Positions 9,352 through 17,290 of a DNA stretch of 64,000 nt are shown one piece after another. The position numbers and the translations under genes are program-made. The stretch is from Flammeovirgaceae bacterium SG7u.111. GTDB lineage: Bacteria; Bacteroidota; Bacteroidia; Cytophagales; Flammeovirgaceae. Under the pieces are notes generated by a model. The model was not told the DNA's origin and made no database searches. It saw only the letters and a program-made list of their open reading frames with translations. Location of the stretch: NCBI GenBank assembly GCA_034044135.1, contig CP139021.1:3177635-3241634 (forward strand), written 5' to 3'. Position 1 is the stretch's first letter, and each line of letters starts with the position of its first letter.

Positions 9352-11040
9352 ATGCAACATTTCAAATTCCTATTCACCTTGGTTTTTGTGGGTGTATTGA
9401 GCTTAAACGCAAGCAACGACCCAACAAAGAAACCTGCTCAAAAACCCAATTTTATTTTTATACTTACCGACGATCATAGGTACGATTACCTTGGCTGCAC
9501 GGGAAACGAACTTATTCAAACCCCGAACATTGACAAGTTGGCTGAAGAAGGGGTTCTTTTTAATAATGCACATGTAACTAGCGCTATTTGCACGCCAAGC
9601 AGAATCTCTATTTTGCTAAGTCAATTTGAGCGCAAGCATGGGGTGAATTTCAACTCAGGAACGAGTGTGGCTGATGAGGCATGGGAACAATCGTATCCAA
9701 TGGTGATGCGCAGAAATGGGTATTACACGGGGTATGTGGGAAAAAACCATGCGCCAATTGGGGAAGGAGGCTACGGAAGTGGTCTGATGGACAAATCTTT
9801 CGATTATTGGTATGCAGGCCATGGTCACCTTCGGTTTTACCCCAAGAAAGGGCATAAGATTTTTAAGGCGGCCAAGCACGATACCCAAGTTGAGATTTTG
9901 GACGAAGGGGTTACCGACTTTTTGAGCAACGAGCATAGTATGGAAGGCGCAACCCATTTTTTGGATAACCGACCAGACGATAAGCCTTTTTGCCTAAGCC
10001 TTTGCCTTAATGTTCCTCACGGGTCGAGCACGGGATCTATGAAGTTGCTCGAAACTGATTCTTCTATCTACCGCACGCTGTACCGTGACCAAGAAATTCC
10101 TCTGCCCAAGCATTATACGAAATGGGACGATATAAAAGAACCAAAGCTTCCGGCAGATATTCATTTTGCAGAGGAGAGGCAAGCGGGCTATAACTTTGTG
10201 AATACCGAAGACGAACTTAGGGAGCGGATCATCAGAACAATGCAAACCGTTACAGGTGTAGATGGGCTAGTTGGGAATTTGAGGGAAACGCTAAAAAAGA
10301 ATGGCTTGGATAAAAATACCATCATTGTTTTTACTTCCGATCATGGCTTGTTCTTTGGAGAGTTTGGCTTGGGCGGAAAAGCGCTGTGCTACGAGGTAAC
10401 CACGCATGTCCCTTTCATTGTTTACAACCCCATGGCTTCCAAAAAGGCAAGAGGGAAAGTTTCTGATGAACTGGTTCAGTCGATTGATGTTGCACCTACG
10501 CTTTTGGATTATGCGGGAATTGATATCCCTAAGGAGTTTCAAGGGAAATCGATCAAAGGGCTTATTGAGGGCGAAGATGCTCCTGTTCGGGAATATTTGT
10601 TTACCGAAAACCTGTGGTCTACGCAGTTTGGAAATCCCCGCTGCGAGTCGGTGCAGGACAAAGAATGGAAATATATCAGGTATTATAAAAATGAAAACCT
10701 ACGGGCTTCTGTTAAAATCAACACAGCAAAGGCTTTAGGGATTCCGGTAAATGACATGTTGTACGCCCAGCATGATCCGGATATTGCCTTGTACCGAGCA
10801 TTTGCCGAAGGCCCACTGAATGGAGAGGAAGCTGTATACGAAGAATTATTCCACCTAAGTGAAGATCCGGATGAGACTACTAACTTGGCAAGTGCCAAAA
10901 AGCATGAAGCGGTTTTAGAAAAAATGAGAGGAGTGTGGAAAAAGCAGATTGAGGAGGCAAGGGGGGAAGGTAGTCCTAAAGTTTTGCGCTACACCAAAGA
11001 TAGCATGCTAGAAAGTGGAAAGCCTGTAGTGCATGAGTAG
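9352..11040 (+). CDS. secreted S1-family sulfatase (CTPSR active site)
   Basis: This 562-residue protein has a signal peptide near residues 1-20 (LFTLVFVGVLSLNAS). The S1 signature is complete: FILTDDHRYD with D40/D41, canonical C80-T-P-S-R84, and the distal metal block VFTSDHGLFFGEFGLGGK near residue 327, followed by THVPFIVYNP. C80 is the predicted formylglycine. The sequence and length differ clearly from the upstream sulfatase, so the two probably remove sulfates at different positions of one substrate. A small hairpin with a T run follows the gene. Confidence 0.94.
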   Translation: MQHFKFLFTLVFVGVLSLNASNDPTKKPAQKPNFIFILTDDHRYDYLGCTGNELIQTPNIDKLAEEGVLFNNAHVTSAICTPSRISILLSQFERKHGVNFNSGTSVADEAWEQSYPMVMRRNGYYTGYVGKNHAPIGEGGYGSGLMDKSFDYWYAGHGHLRFYPKKGHKIFKAAKHDTQVEILDEGVTDFLSNEHSMEGATHFLDNRPDDKPFCLSLCLNVPHGSSTGSMKLLETDSSIYRTLYRDQEIPLPKHYTKWDDIKEPKLPADIHFAEERQAGYNFVNTEDELRERIIRTMQTVTGVDGLVGNLRETLKKNGLDKNTIIVFTSDHGLFFGEFGLGGKALCYEVTTHVPFIVYNPMASKKARGKVSDELVQSIDVAPTLLDYAGIDIPKEFQGKSIKGLIEGEDAPVREYLFTENLWSTQFGNPRCESVQDKEWKYIRYYKNENLRASVKINTAKALGIPVNDMLYAQHDPDIALYRAFAEGPLNGEEAVYEELFHLSEDPDETTNLASAKKHEAVLEKMRGVWKKQIEEARGEGSPKVLRYTKDSMLESGKPVVHE

Positions 11041-11083
11041 GGTATTATATAAAGAATGAAATTTTTTCTTTGAAAAACCTAAG

Positions 11084-11106
11084 GCTTTTTTACAAAAAGC
11101 TTTTTT
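11084..11106 (+). terminator. hairpin terminator after second sulfatase
   Basis: GCTTTTT (11084-11090) pairs with AAAAAGC (11094-11100) across a 3-base loop and is followed by six T residues. The stem is AT-rich and thus weak, but the layout is that of an intrinsic terminator. Confidence 0.5.
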
Positions 11107-11121
11107 CGACTTAACTTACCA

Positions 11122-11144
11122 TTCTGTTCATTTTTGGAACAGAA
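11122..11144. promoter_or_regulatory. inverted repeat upstream of the ThuA-like gene
   Basis: TTCTGTTC (11122-11129) and GAACAGAA (11137-11144) form perfect 8-base arms around a 7-base spacer ATTTTTG. It ends 21 bases before the ThuA-like start codon and lies after the preceding terminator. It could be an operator or a 5'-UTR hairpin. A shorter look-alike, GTTCATTTTGGAAC, lies at 7605-7618 upstream of the first sulfatase. Confidence 0.45.
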
Positions 11145-11165
11145 AAAAAAATCACATTAAAAAAT

Positions 11166-12143
11166 ATGAAAAGGATGACTAGAATAAGTATTGGACTTTT
11201 TTGCCTGCTATTTTTTACAGTTACAGCTCAGGCGCAGCCAAAAGTTCTCAAAGCGCTCATAGTTGATGGGCAAAACAACCATGTGGTGTGGCCCAAGTCC
11301 ACCATCATGATGAAGCAATATTTGGAAGAAACAGGTTTGTTTGAAGTAGATGTTTACCGTTCCAAATTCACATGGAAGGCAGAGCGTGAAGAGAAATACC
11401 TTGCCATGGTCGGTGTAGGGGAGACACAAAACTTGAAAGATCCAAAGTCAGACCCAGATTTTGCGCCAGATTTTTCAAAATACGATGTAGTGGTTTCAAA
11501 CTTTGGTTGGAAAGCTGCTCCTTGGCCAGAATCTACTCAAAAAGCACTAGAAGAATACATGGAAAAAGGCGGTGGTTTTGTCTCGGTTCATGCTGCGGAT
11601 AATTCTTTTCCCAAGTGGGAAGAATACAACAAAATGATTGGCATAGGAGGCTGGGGCAATCGTACTGAAAAAGATGGTCCTTATGTTTATTATACCGACA
11701 AAGGAGAAATTGTACGCGATTATGCTCCTGGTGGAGCTGGCGCTCATGGCCCTCAGCACAATATCCCTATCACGGTACGAGTAGCCGATCACCCAATTAC
11801 CAAAGGAATGCCAGAGGTTTGGCTTACAGGTAAAGACGAATGCTATGCTAAGCTTCGCGGGCCAGCGGTAAACATGACTGTTTTGGCTACGGGCAAAGAT
11901 GCTTCGGGCAAAGCTCCGACCGACCGCCATGAGCCAATGCTGATGGTACTAGATTACGGAAAAGGAAGAATCTTCCACACTACTTTGGGGCACGACGACT
12001 ATTCTTGCGAAAATGTTGGCTTCATTGTTTCTTTCCTCAGAGGGACGGAGTGGGCTGCTACTGGAAAAGTTACCCAGCCAATCCCCGATGATTTCCCTAC
12101 TGCCAAAGAGGCAAAAAGCAGAGAATTTATATTGAAACAGTAA
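11166..12143 (+). CDS. secreted ThuA-like domain protein
   Basis: This 325-residue protein has a signal peptide ending near AQAQ (residue 24). The mature part is one ThuA-like (class I glutamine-amidotransferase-like) domain: KALIVDGQNNHVVWP at the start, YDVVVSNFG near 102, GGGFVSVHAADNSFPKW near 136, and GKGRIFHTTLGHDD near 265. Such proteins are very common beside sulfatases, DUF1080 and TIM-barrel proteins in marine Bacteroidota and Planctomycetes. They are suspected to act on (keto)sugars, but their activity is largely unproven. It closes the forward saccharide cluster that begins with susC. Confidence 0.88.
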   Translation: MKRMTRISIGLFCLLFFTVTAQAQPKVLKALIVDGQNNHVVWPKSTIMMKQYLEETGLFEVDVYRSKFTWKAEREEKYLAMVGVGETQNLKDPKSDPDFAPDFSKYDVVVSNFGWKAAPWPESTQKALEEYMEKGGGFVSVHAADNSFPKWEEYNKMIGIGGWGNRTEKDGPYVYYTDKGEIVRDYAPGGAGAHGPQHNIPITVRVADHPITKGMPEVWLTGKDECYAKLRGPAVNMTVLATGKDASGKAPTDRHEPMLMVLDYGKGRIFHTTLGHDDYSCENVGFIVSFLRGTEWAATGKVTQPIPDDFPTAKEAKSREFILKQ

Positions 12144-12149
12144 TTGATA

Positions 12150-12192
12150 TGCCCCCGATGCCGACAAGTAGGCGGGGGCAATTTTATTTTTT
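12150..12192 (+). terminator. terminator after the ThuA-like gene
   Basis: TGCCCCCG (12150-12157) pairs with CGGGGGCA (12173-12180) and is followed by a T-rich tract (ATTTTATTTTTTTC). It ends the forward cluster. The remaining bases to 12440 show no supported gene. Confidence 0.8.
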
Positions 12193-12440
12193 TCTTATTA
12201 AGAAGATGTTTCCTCCCAGTTATTCCATAACACACATACAAGACATCATTTTCCTATCAACTCTTTTGTTTTTACAAACAGACAACTTCTTTTCTCTTTG
12301 CTCCATTTCCAAACTTAGGAGATAGAAAAGGTAAGTCTTGCCTAATATGAAACCAAGGTTTGAGCTAGCAGGATAAGGGGGAAGTTTGGGGTTTATGGGA
12401 CTCCAGACCATAGAAGATGCGAATTTAGTATCCTCTATGG

Positions 12441-13787
12441 TTATTCACTTTTCCTTTTGCTTTCAATCTCTTGTAAACCCTCCCAGAAAGTATGCAATAT
12501 ATAATCGATTTCTTCTTTGGTGATGATTAGTGCAGGCTTAATATTTAGGATATTACCTTGGATTAGCTTCAGCGAAATATTTTTTTTCATACAAAACTCC
12601 ATCAACTGATGCGCTTCTTCCACTGCTCGTTCTTTTGTAATTCGGTCTTTAACCAGATCGAGGGCAAGGTTCAAGCCCAAGCCGCTCACATTTCCGATCA
12701 GGGAAAACTCTTCTTTTAGCACCTCCAAGCCATCCTTGAAATAAACGCCAAGTTCAGCCGTACGCACTACCAAGTGATCTTCTTCTACACAGTCGATCAC
12801 TGCGGTGGCAACTGCTGAGCAGAGCGGGCTTTTTTCGTGGGTATAATGGCCAATAGATTTGTCTTGAATAGTGTTAAGTCCTTCTTTTCCAATGATGCCG
12901 GCAAAGGGAACAACCCCTCCACCAAAAGCTTTGCCCACTACCAAAATATCAGGTGTAACGAAGTGCTCCGAGGCAAACATCTTTCCCGTTCTGCCAAAGG
13001 CTGTGTAGATTTCATCAAAGATTAGTAGAATTCCATTTCGTTCGCAAATATCTTTTACCCTTTGCCAGTAATATTTTGTAGGCACGGTAGAATTGTAGAA
13101 AATAGGCTCGGAGATGAGTGCGGCAATTTCTGGGTTGTATTCAATTTGGGTTTCGAGCTGGCGAAGATATTCCTCATCTATTTGTTCTTGGTTGGTCCAG
13201 CCCCAGGGGTTGCGGTAATAATCGGGCAATTCCAAATGAATAGCTCCTGGCATCACAGGGCCAAGTCGTTGCCTAAAATGTGGATCGGCTCCGATAGAGA
13301 CCGCTTGGAAACCTGCTCCATGAAATGTACCATAGTACGACAAGGTTTTCCACTTTCCCGTGGTGAGTTTTGCTAACATGGTCGCCATTTCTATAGCTTC
13401 TGAGCCACCAGGGCAAAAGAGCACTCGAGAAAGCCCTTCAGGAGCGACAGCCACCAATTTCTCAGCGAGCGTAACGGCTTGTTCATTGGTGAATCTGCGG
13501 GGGGCAAAGCTCATACCAGAAGCCAATTGATTTTGGATGGCAGCTAATACCTTTGGGTTATTGTAACCTACTGTATGGACACCATTTCCGTGCAGGTCTA
13601 AATACCGATTTCCTTCTCCATCTATAAGATACGCCCCGTCCACACCGGTCACCGAATTGAAAACTGGCGAAGACAAAGCCTGGTGGAAAAAGACCGAACT
13701 ATCTCGGTTGATTAACGCTTGGTTCGTTTCAGAGCGATTCACGCTTTGGTGCAAATGTGTAATATTCTCTCCTTGGTTTACAGCCAT
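12441..13787 (-). CDS. class III PLP-dependent aminotransferase-fold enzyme, PbfA-like
   Basis: This 448-residue protein is fold-type I, class III. Visible elements are PGGSEAIEMA near residue 126 (phosphate binding), YGTFHGAGF near 152, IFDEIYTAFGRTGKMF with D258/E259 near 256, and the Schiff-base lysine K286 in VVGKAFGGG. The N-terminal block LDLHGNGVHTVGYNNPKVLAAI with FAPRRFTNE reminds me of (R)-1-hydroxy-2-aminoethylphosphonate ammonia-lyase (PbfA) rather than ornithine or GABA transaminases. That subfamily call is from memory of motifs. No phosphonatase or aminoethylphosphonate genes lie nearby, so the substrate stays open. It stands alone on the reverse strand. Confidence 0.8.
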   Translation of the reverse strand: MAVNQGENITHLHQSVNRSETNQALINRDSSVFFHQALSSPVFNSVTGVDGAYLIDGEGNRYLDLHGNGVHTVGYNNPKVLAAIQNQLASGMSFAPRRFTNEQAVTLAEKLVAVAPEGLSRVLFCPGGSEAIEMATMLAKLTTGKWKTLSYYGTFHGAGFQAVSIGADPHFRQRLGPVMPGAIHLELPDYYRNPWGWTNQEQIDEEYLRQLETQIEYNPEIAALISEPIFYNSTVPTKYYWQRVKDICERNGILLIFDEIYTAFGRTGKMFASEHFVTPDILVVGKAFGGGVVPFAGIIGKEGLNTIQDKSIGHYTHEKSPLCSAVATAVIDCVEEDHLVVRTAELGVYFKDGLEVLKEEFSLIGNVSGLGLNLALDLVKDRITKERAVEEAHQLMEFCMKKNISLKLIQGNILNIKPALIITKEEIDYILHTFWEGLQEIESKRKSE

Positions 13788-13948
13788 TTTATAGGGTTCT
13801 TTTAAACCGTGAAAGTAATAAATGGCAGATTACGCTTTTGTGAAGTTTTGAAAGCGAGGTTTGTGTGCTTAAATAGAGTTGCTGAATTTTTTCGTTTCGT
13901 ATTTCCAAAGCAACCTAGCAAAGGGTTTTTGAATTGATTACTTTTAGG

Positions 13949-13981
13949 GACTCATTTTAATTAAAGAAAGCTCTGAGTCCA
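13949..13981. repeat. short inverted repeat upstream of the DUF4197 gene
   Basis: GGACTCA (13949-13955) and TGAGTCC (13975-13981) are perfect 7-base arms separated by 19 bases, 20 bases before the next start codon. It may be a 5'-UTR hairpin or an operator. It is short enough to be chance. Confidence 0.25.
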
Positions 13982-14001
13982 ATTTTATCGAAATAAAACT
14001 A

Positions 14002-14739
14002 ATGACAAATATTATGAGAAAATCTATTTATTATCTATTATTTACTTTGTTTTTGCTAAACACAATTCCTTCCCAAGCCCAATTCTTAAAAGACCTTAAA
14101 AAGTCATTGACGAAAGGTGCTGCAGCAGCTGGGTTTACGGAAGAAGAGGCAGGAGCGGCTATTAAGCAAGCATTGGAGAAAGGTGTGGTAAAAGGTGTGG
14201 AGCTAGTTGCCCAAGAAAATGGTTTTTTTGCCGATTCTCTTATAAAAATCCCTTTTCCAGCAGAGGCGAAGCTCATGGAACAAAAGCTGCGTATGATGGG
14301 GATGGACAAGCAAGTCGATCAGGTGATTTTAACATTTAACCGTGCAGCAGAAGATGCTTCTATTAAAGCGAAAGATATATTTGTTGGGGCTATTAAAGAG
14401 ATGACCTTAACGGATGCGATCAATATAGTGAAGGGAGAAGAAGATGCGGCCACCCAATATTTGCAAAACCATACGACAAGTGGGCTTGTAACTGAGTTCA
14501 GCCCTATCATCGATGAATCTCTTGATAAGGTATTGGCGACAAAGTACTGGGAAGAACTAGTGACTACTTACAACAAGCTTCCTTTTGTAAGAAAGGTAAA
14601 CCCTAATCTTACCGAATATGTCACTGAAAAAGCAATTGAAGGGCTGTTTGTGAAAGTAGCTGATGAGGAAAAGCTGATCCGAGAAAATCCTGCTGAACGT
14701 ACGACCGAATTGCTTGAAAAAGTATTTGGAAAAAAATAA
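14002..14739 (+). CDS. DUF4197 domain-containing exported protein
   Basis: This 245-residue protein has a signal peptide (IYYLLFTLFLLNTIPSQAQ); an alternative start at 14014 (MRKSIYY) fits the signal peptide as well or better. The mature part shows DUF4197 features: helical repeats with AIKQALEKGVVKGVE, a PFPAEAKLMEQKLRMMGM block near 80, a helix NRAAEDASIKAKDIFVGAIKEM near 113, TSGLVTEFSPIIDESL near 158, and a C-terminal EKAIEGLFVKVADEEKLIRENP. DUF4197 is a widespread periplasmic, helical family without known function. Confidence 0.88.
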   Translation: MTNIMRKSIYYLLFTLFLLNTIPSQAQFLKDLKKSLTKGAAAAGFTEEEAGAAIKQALEKGVVKGVELVAQENGFFADSLIKIPFPAEAKLMEQKLRMMGMDKQVDQVILTFNRAAEDASIKAKDIFVGAIKEMTLTDAINIVKGEEDAATQYLQNHTTSGLVTEFSPIIDESLDKVLATKYWEELVTTYNKLPFVRKVNPNLTEYVTEKAIEGLFVKVADEEKLIRENPAERTTELLEKVFGKK

Positions 14740-14764
14740 GTCGAGAATGAAATGTAGAACATAA

Positions 14765-14800
14765 AAGAAAGGCTGCCGAATTCAATCGGCAGCCTTTCTT
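14765..14800. terminator. bidirectional terminator
   Basis: A perfect 15-bp stem (AAGAAAGGCTGCCGA with TCGGCAGCCTTTCTT, 6-base loop) has A-rich and T-rich edges on both strands. It lies between the convergent DUF4197 and M28 peptidase genes and can stop transcription from both sides. Confidence 0.85.
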
Positions 14801-14822
14801 GATTTGGGGAATATTGGTTTTC

Positions 14823-17042
14823 TTAGTTCATAACCCCAACGGCTTTTTCAATATTTTTGCTGAAACCGAGTAATACATCGGCTAAAATTTCAATTTGTTC
14901 ATTGGCTTCTTGAAATTCTCGTTGTTCTATCGCTTCTCTTACTCCAGGCAAGGTTTTCACTCCATAGCCTGTATAAAAGCCAGGGGCATAAATATGGTTT
15001 CTGAACCAAGGACGCTTAGGCAATCCATGTTCCCTCGTTAAGGATTGCTCTATGCTTTTGAGCATGTTGTTTAGTGCTTTTGCTTTTTCGCTTGTTACAT
15101 CAAACTTTTGATAAGCTTGCTGAAAGGCATCAGCTTGCTTTTCCAATTCAGCCATCGCATTTTCAATGGGTGCAAAATTCAGGTAGGGGACATCTTCTTT
15201 TGGTTTTGGGAGAATATTCACTTCGTTCGGGTTCGCTACCAAGGCATAAATACCATCATTAATGAGTTTGTTTTCCTTTTCGGTTTCCTTTCGCATTTCT
15301 TCTGCCAGTTTAGTCACTTCATCTATATAGGTTGAAATAGTGGAAGTAAAATGTTGGAACTCGAAGGGTAAAACTTCTGCATTTGCCAGTCGTAAACTAG
15401 TGCGCCCTGCAATTTTGACAAGTGTAACCCCATACTGGAACGTTGGATCTTTGAACCGTTTGAACAGTTCATAAGAATCGTACATGGTGTGGTATTCCCC
15501 GCCACTACTTTCCCCACCAAAGCCCATATTGAAAGAGGCAATGCCCAAGTGTTGGAAAAAGGGTGAGTAGTCAGAGCCAGAACCCAATGCACCTAATTTG
15601 TAATCTGTCCAAGCATCTTTTCCCCTTACCAATTCTAGGGCGTTCCTTCTTTCAAACACCGTCACCTCTTTTTGAGGGTCGGTCACCACTTTGGTAATTT
15701 CCCCGAAGAATTTTTCAAGTGTATGCGAGCCTCCCGCAGATAAAAAACCAGCACCATTTCCATCCGTATTGATGTAGGCAACAGCTTTTTGTTTCAACTC
15801 TTCTGAATGGGTTTCCACCCATTCGGTCGAGCCTATCAAGCCAGGTTCTTCTGCTCCCCACGCACAATAGACTAGCGTTCGTTTAGGGCGTTCGCCCTTT
15901 TTTACCAACTCGCTCACCGCCCTGGCTTCTTCCATGAGCGCCACCATTCCGCTTATGGGGTCGGCTGCTCCGTGTACCCAAGCATCGTGATGGTTTCCTC
16001 TGAGGATCCACTCGTCTGGATAGGTGCTTCCTTTCATAGTGGCAATTACATCGTAAGCAGGTTTCATATCCCAATTAAATTCTAATTTCAGATGCACTTT
16101 TGCTGGACCAGGGCCTATGTGATAAGTAATCGGTAATGCACCTTTCCAACCGTCAGGAACTACTGGTCCTTCTAAAGCTTTCAAAAGCGGCAAAGCATCG
16201 TGGTAAGAAATGGGTAAAACAGGGATTTTGGTTAGTGAAGTTGCTTCTTCTATTTTGATTCGCTTGGCATCATCGGTTGCACCGTAGCCGGGTGTAAGCA
16301 CATCGCCGGGAGATGAGGGCAGGTCCATCACAGCACCTCGCTGAACACCGTATTCGTTTTTGAATGGGCCTACAGGGTACACATCTCCGCGGTAAAAACC
16401 ATCATCTTTCGGGTCTGAATAAATAATGCAGCCAATTGCACCTTTTTCCGCAGCCACTTTAGGCTTTATTCCTCGCCAAGAACCATAATATTTTGCAATT
16501 ACTATTTTGCCTTTTACATCAATTCCTCGCTTCTCCAGTTCTTCATAATCGGCTGGAAGACCATAGTTTACATATACCAAATCTGCAGTTACGTCACCGT
16601 CTATAGAGAAGCAATTGTAGCCGGGAAGTGCTTCTTCTATTTGAGCTGAAGAACGGTCGCCCTCAACGGCTGGCTCTTTCAGCTTGGCAGTGAATTTTGT
16701 GGGTGCTACTAACTCCAGAGATCTGATTTTAGGGGTAGGGAAGAGAACGTCAAATTTTTCGACTTTTACATCAAACCCCCATTTTTTAAATTTGGCAACC
16801 ATAAAATCAACTACTTTTTTGTCATATTTGGAACCTACATGGTGCGGCTCGGCACTCATGTATTTCATCCAATCATCGAGGTTCTGGGCTTTGAGTAATT
16901 TGTCAAATTCGGCTTCCAGTGCTAGCTGTTTGTTTGTGTTTTCGGCTGAGAAACCTTGGATTTTAGCCGGTTGGGCTGTTGCAATTAACCCAGAGAGAAA
17001 AAAGGCAAGAAACAGAAATACATTTGATTGTTTAAGATTCAT
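14823..17042 (-). CDS. secreted M28B-type metallopeptidase (glutamate carboxypeptidase II-like)
   Basis: This 739-residue protein has a signal peptide (FLAFFLSGLIATAQ). The architecture is that of the transferrin-receptor/PSMA family: a PA-like apical region (about 110-330, with DADLVYVNYGLPADYEEL-type and GKIVIAKYYGSWRG blocks), a peptidase core with RGNHHDAWVHGAADPISG near 350-367 supplying zinc-binding His and Asp and EEPGLIGSTEW near 397 with the catalytic Glu pair, and a helical C-terminal dimerisation-like domain (about 590-735). It probably trims acidic C-terminal residues from peptides in the periplasm. It is monocistronic by position. Confidence 0.9.
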   Translation of the reverse strand: MNLKQSNVFLFLAFFLSGLIATAQPAKIQGFSAENTNKQLALEAEFDKLLKAQNLDDWMKYMSAEPHHVGSKYDKKVVDFMVAKFKKWGFDVKVEKFDVLFPTPKIRSLELVAPTKFTAKLKEPAVEGDRSSAQIEEALPGYNCFSIDGDVTADLVYVNYGLPADYEELEKRGIDVKGKIVIAKYYGSWRGIKPKVAAEKGAIGCIIYSDPKDDGFYRGDVYPVGPFKNEYGVQRGAVMDLPSSPGDVLTPGYGATDDAKRIKIEEATSLTKIPVLPISYHDALPLLKALEGPVVPDGWKGALPITYHIGPGPAKVHLKLEFNWDMKPAYDVIATMKGSTYPDEWILRGNHHDAWVHGAADPISGMVALMEEARAVSELVKKGERPKRTLVYCAWGAEEPGLIGSTEWVETHSEELKQKAVAYINTDGNGAGFLSAGGSHTLEKFFGEITKVVTDPQKEVTVFERRNALELVRGKDAWTDYKLGALGSGSDYSPFFQHLGIASFNMGFGGESSGGEYHTMYDSYELFKRFKDPTFQYGVTLVKIAGRTSLRLANAEVLPFEFQHFTSTISTYIDEVTKLAEEMRKETEKENKLINDGIYALVANPNEVNILPKPKEDVPYLNFAPIENAMAELEKQADAFQQAYQKFDVTSEKAKALNNMLKSIEQSLTREHGLPKRPWFRNHIYAPGFYTGYGVKTLPGVREAIEQREFQEANEQIEILADVLLGFSKNIEKAVGVMN

Positions 17043-17290
17043 AGCTATTGTTTTAATTGAGGTTGTAGATACAAGATGTTGTTATCGTACTAAGATACCA
17101 AATTTGAGACAAAATGAACCTTTCTCCATTTATGAATAATTAGAATAAAGCTCCGAGGATTGTACAAGTAGTTTTAATTGAGGCTGTTTGTAACAAAAAA
17201 CAATACCTCCGTATTAAAAAGGTGTTTCTCCGATTTGTGAAAGATAATTTTAGTAGATTATAGAAATTACTAATTATATCCCACAAATTT

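Noticed and set aside
12220-12411. 63-codon reverse ORF after the ThuA-like terminator
   Set aside because: Low-complexity, basic composition with no motif; lies in an ordinary intergenic stretch between two well-supported genes.
12408-12440. ACCATAGA...TCTATGGT inverted repeat after the class III PLP gene
   Set aside because: Only an 8-base stem with a long loop and no T run on the reverse strand; not enough for a terminator.
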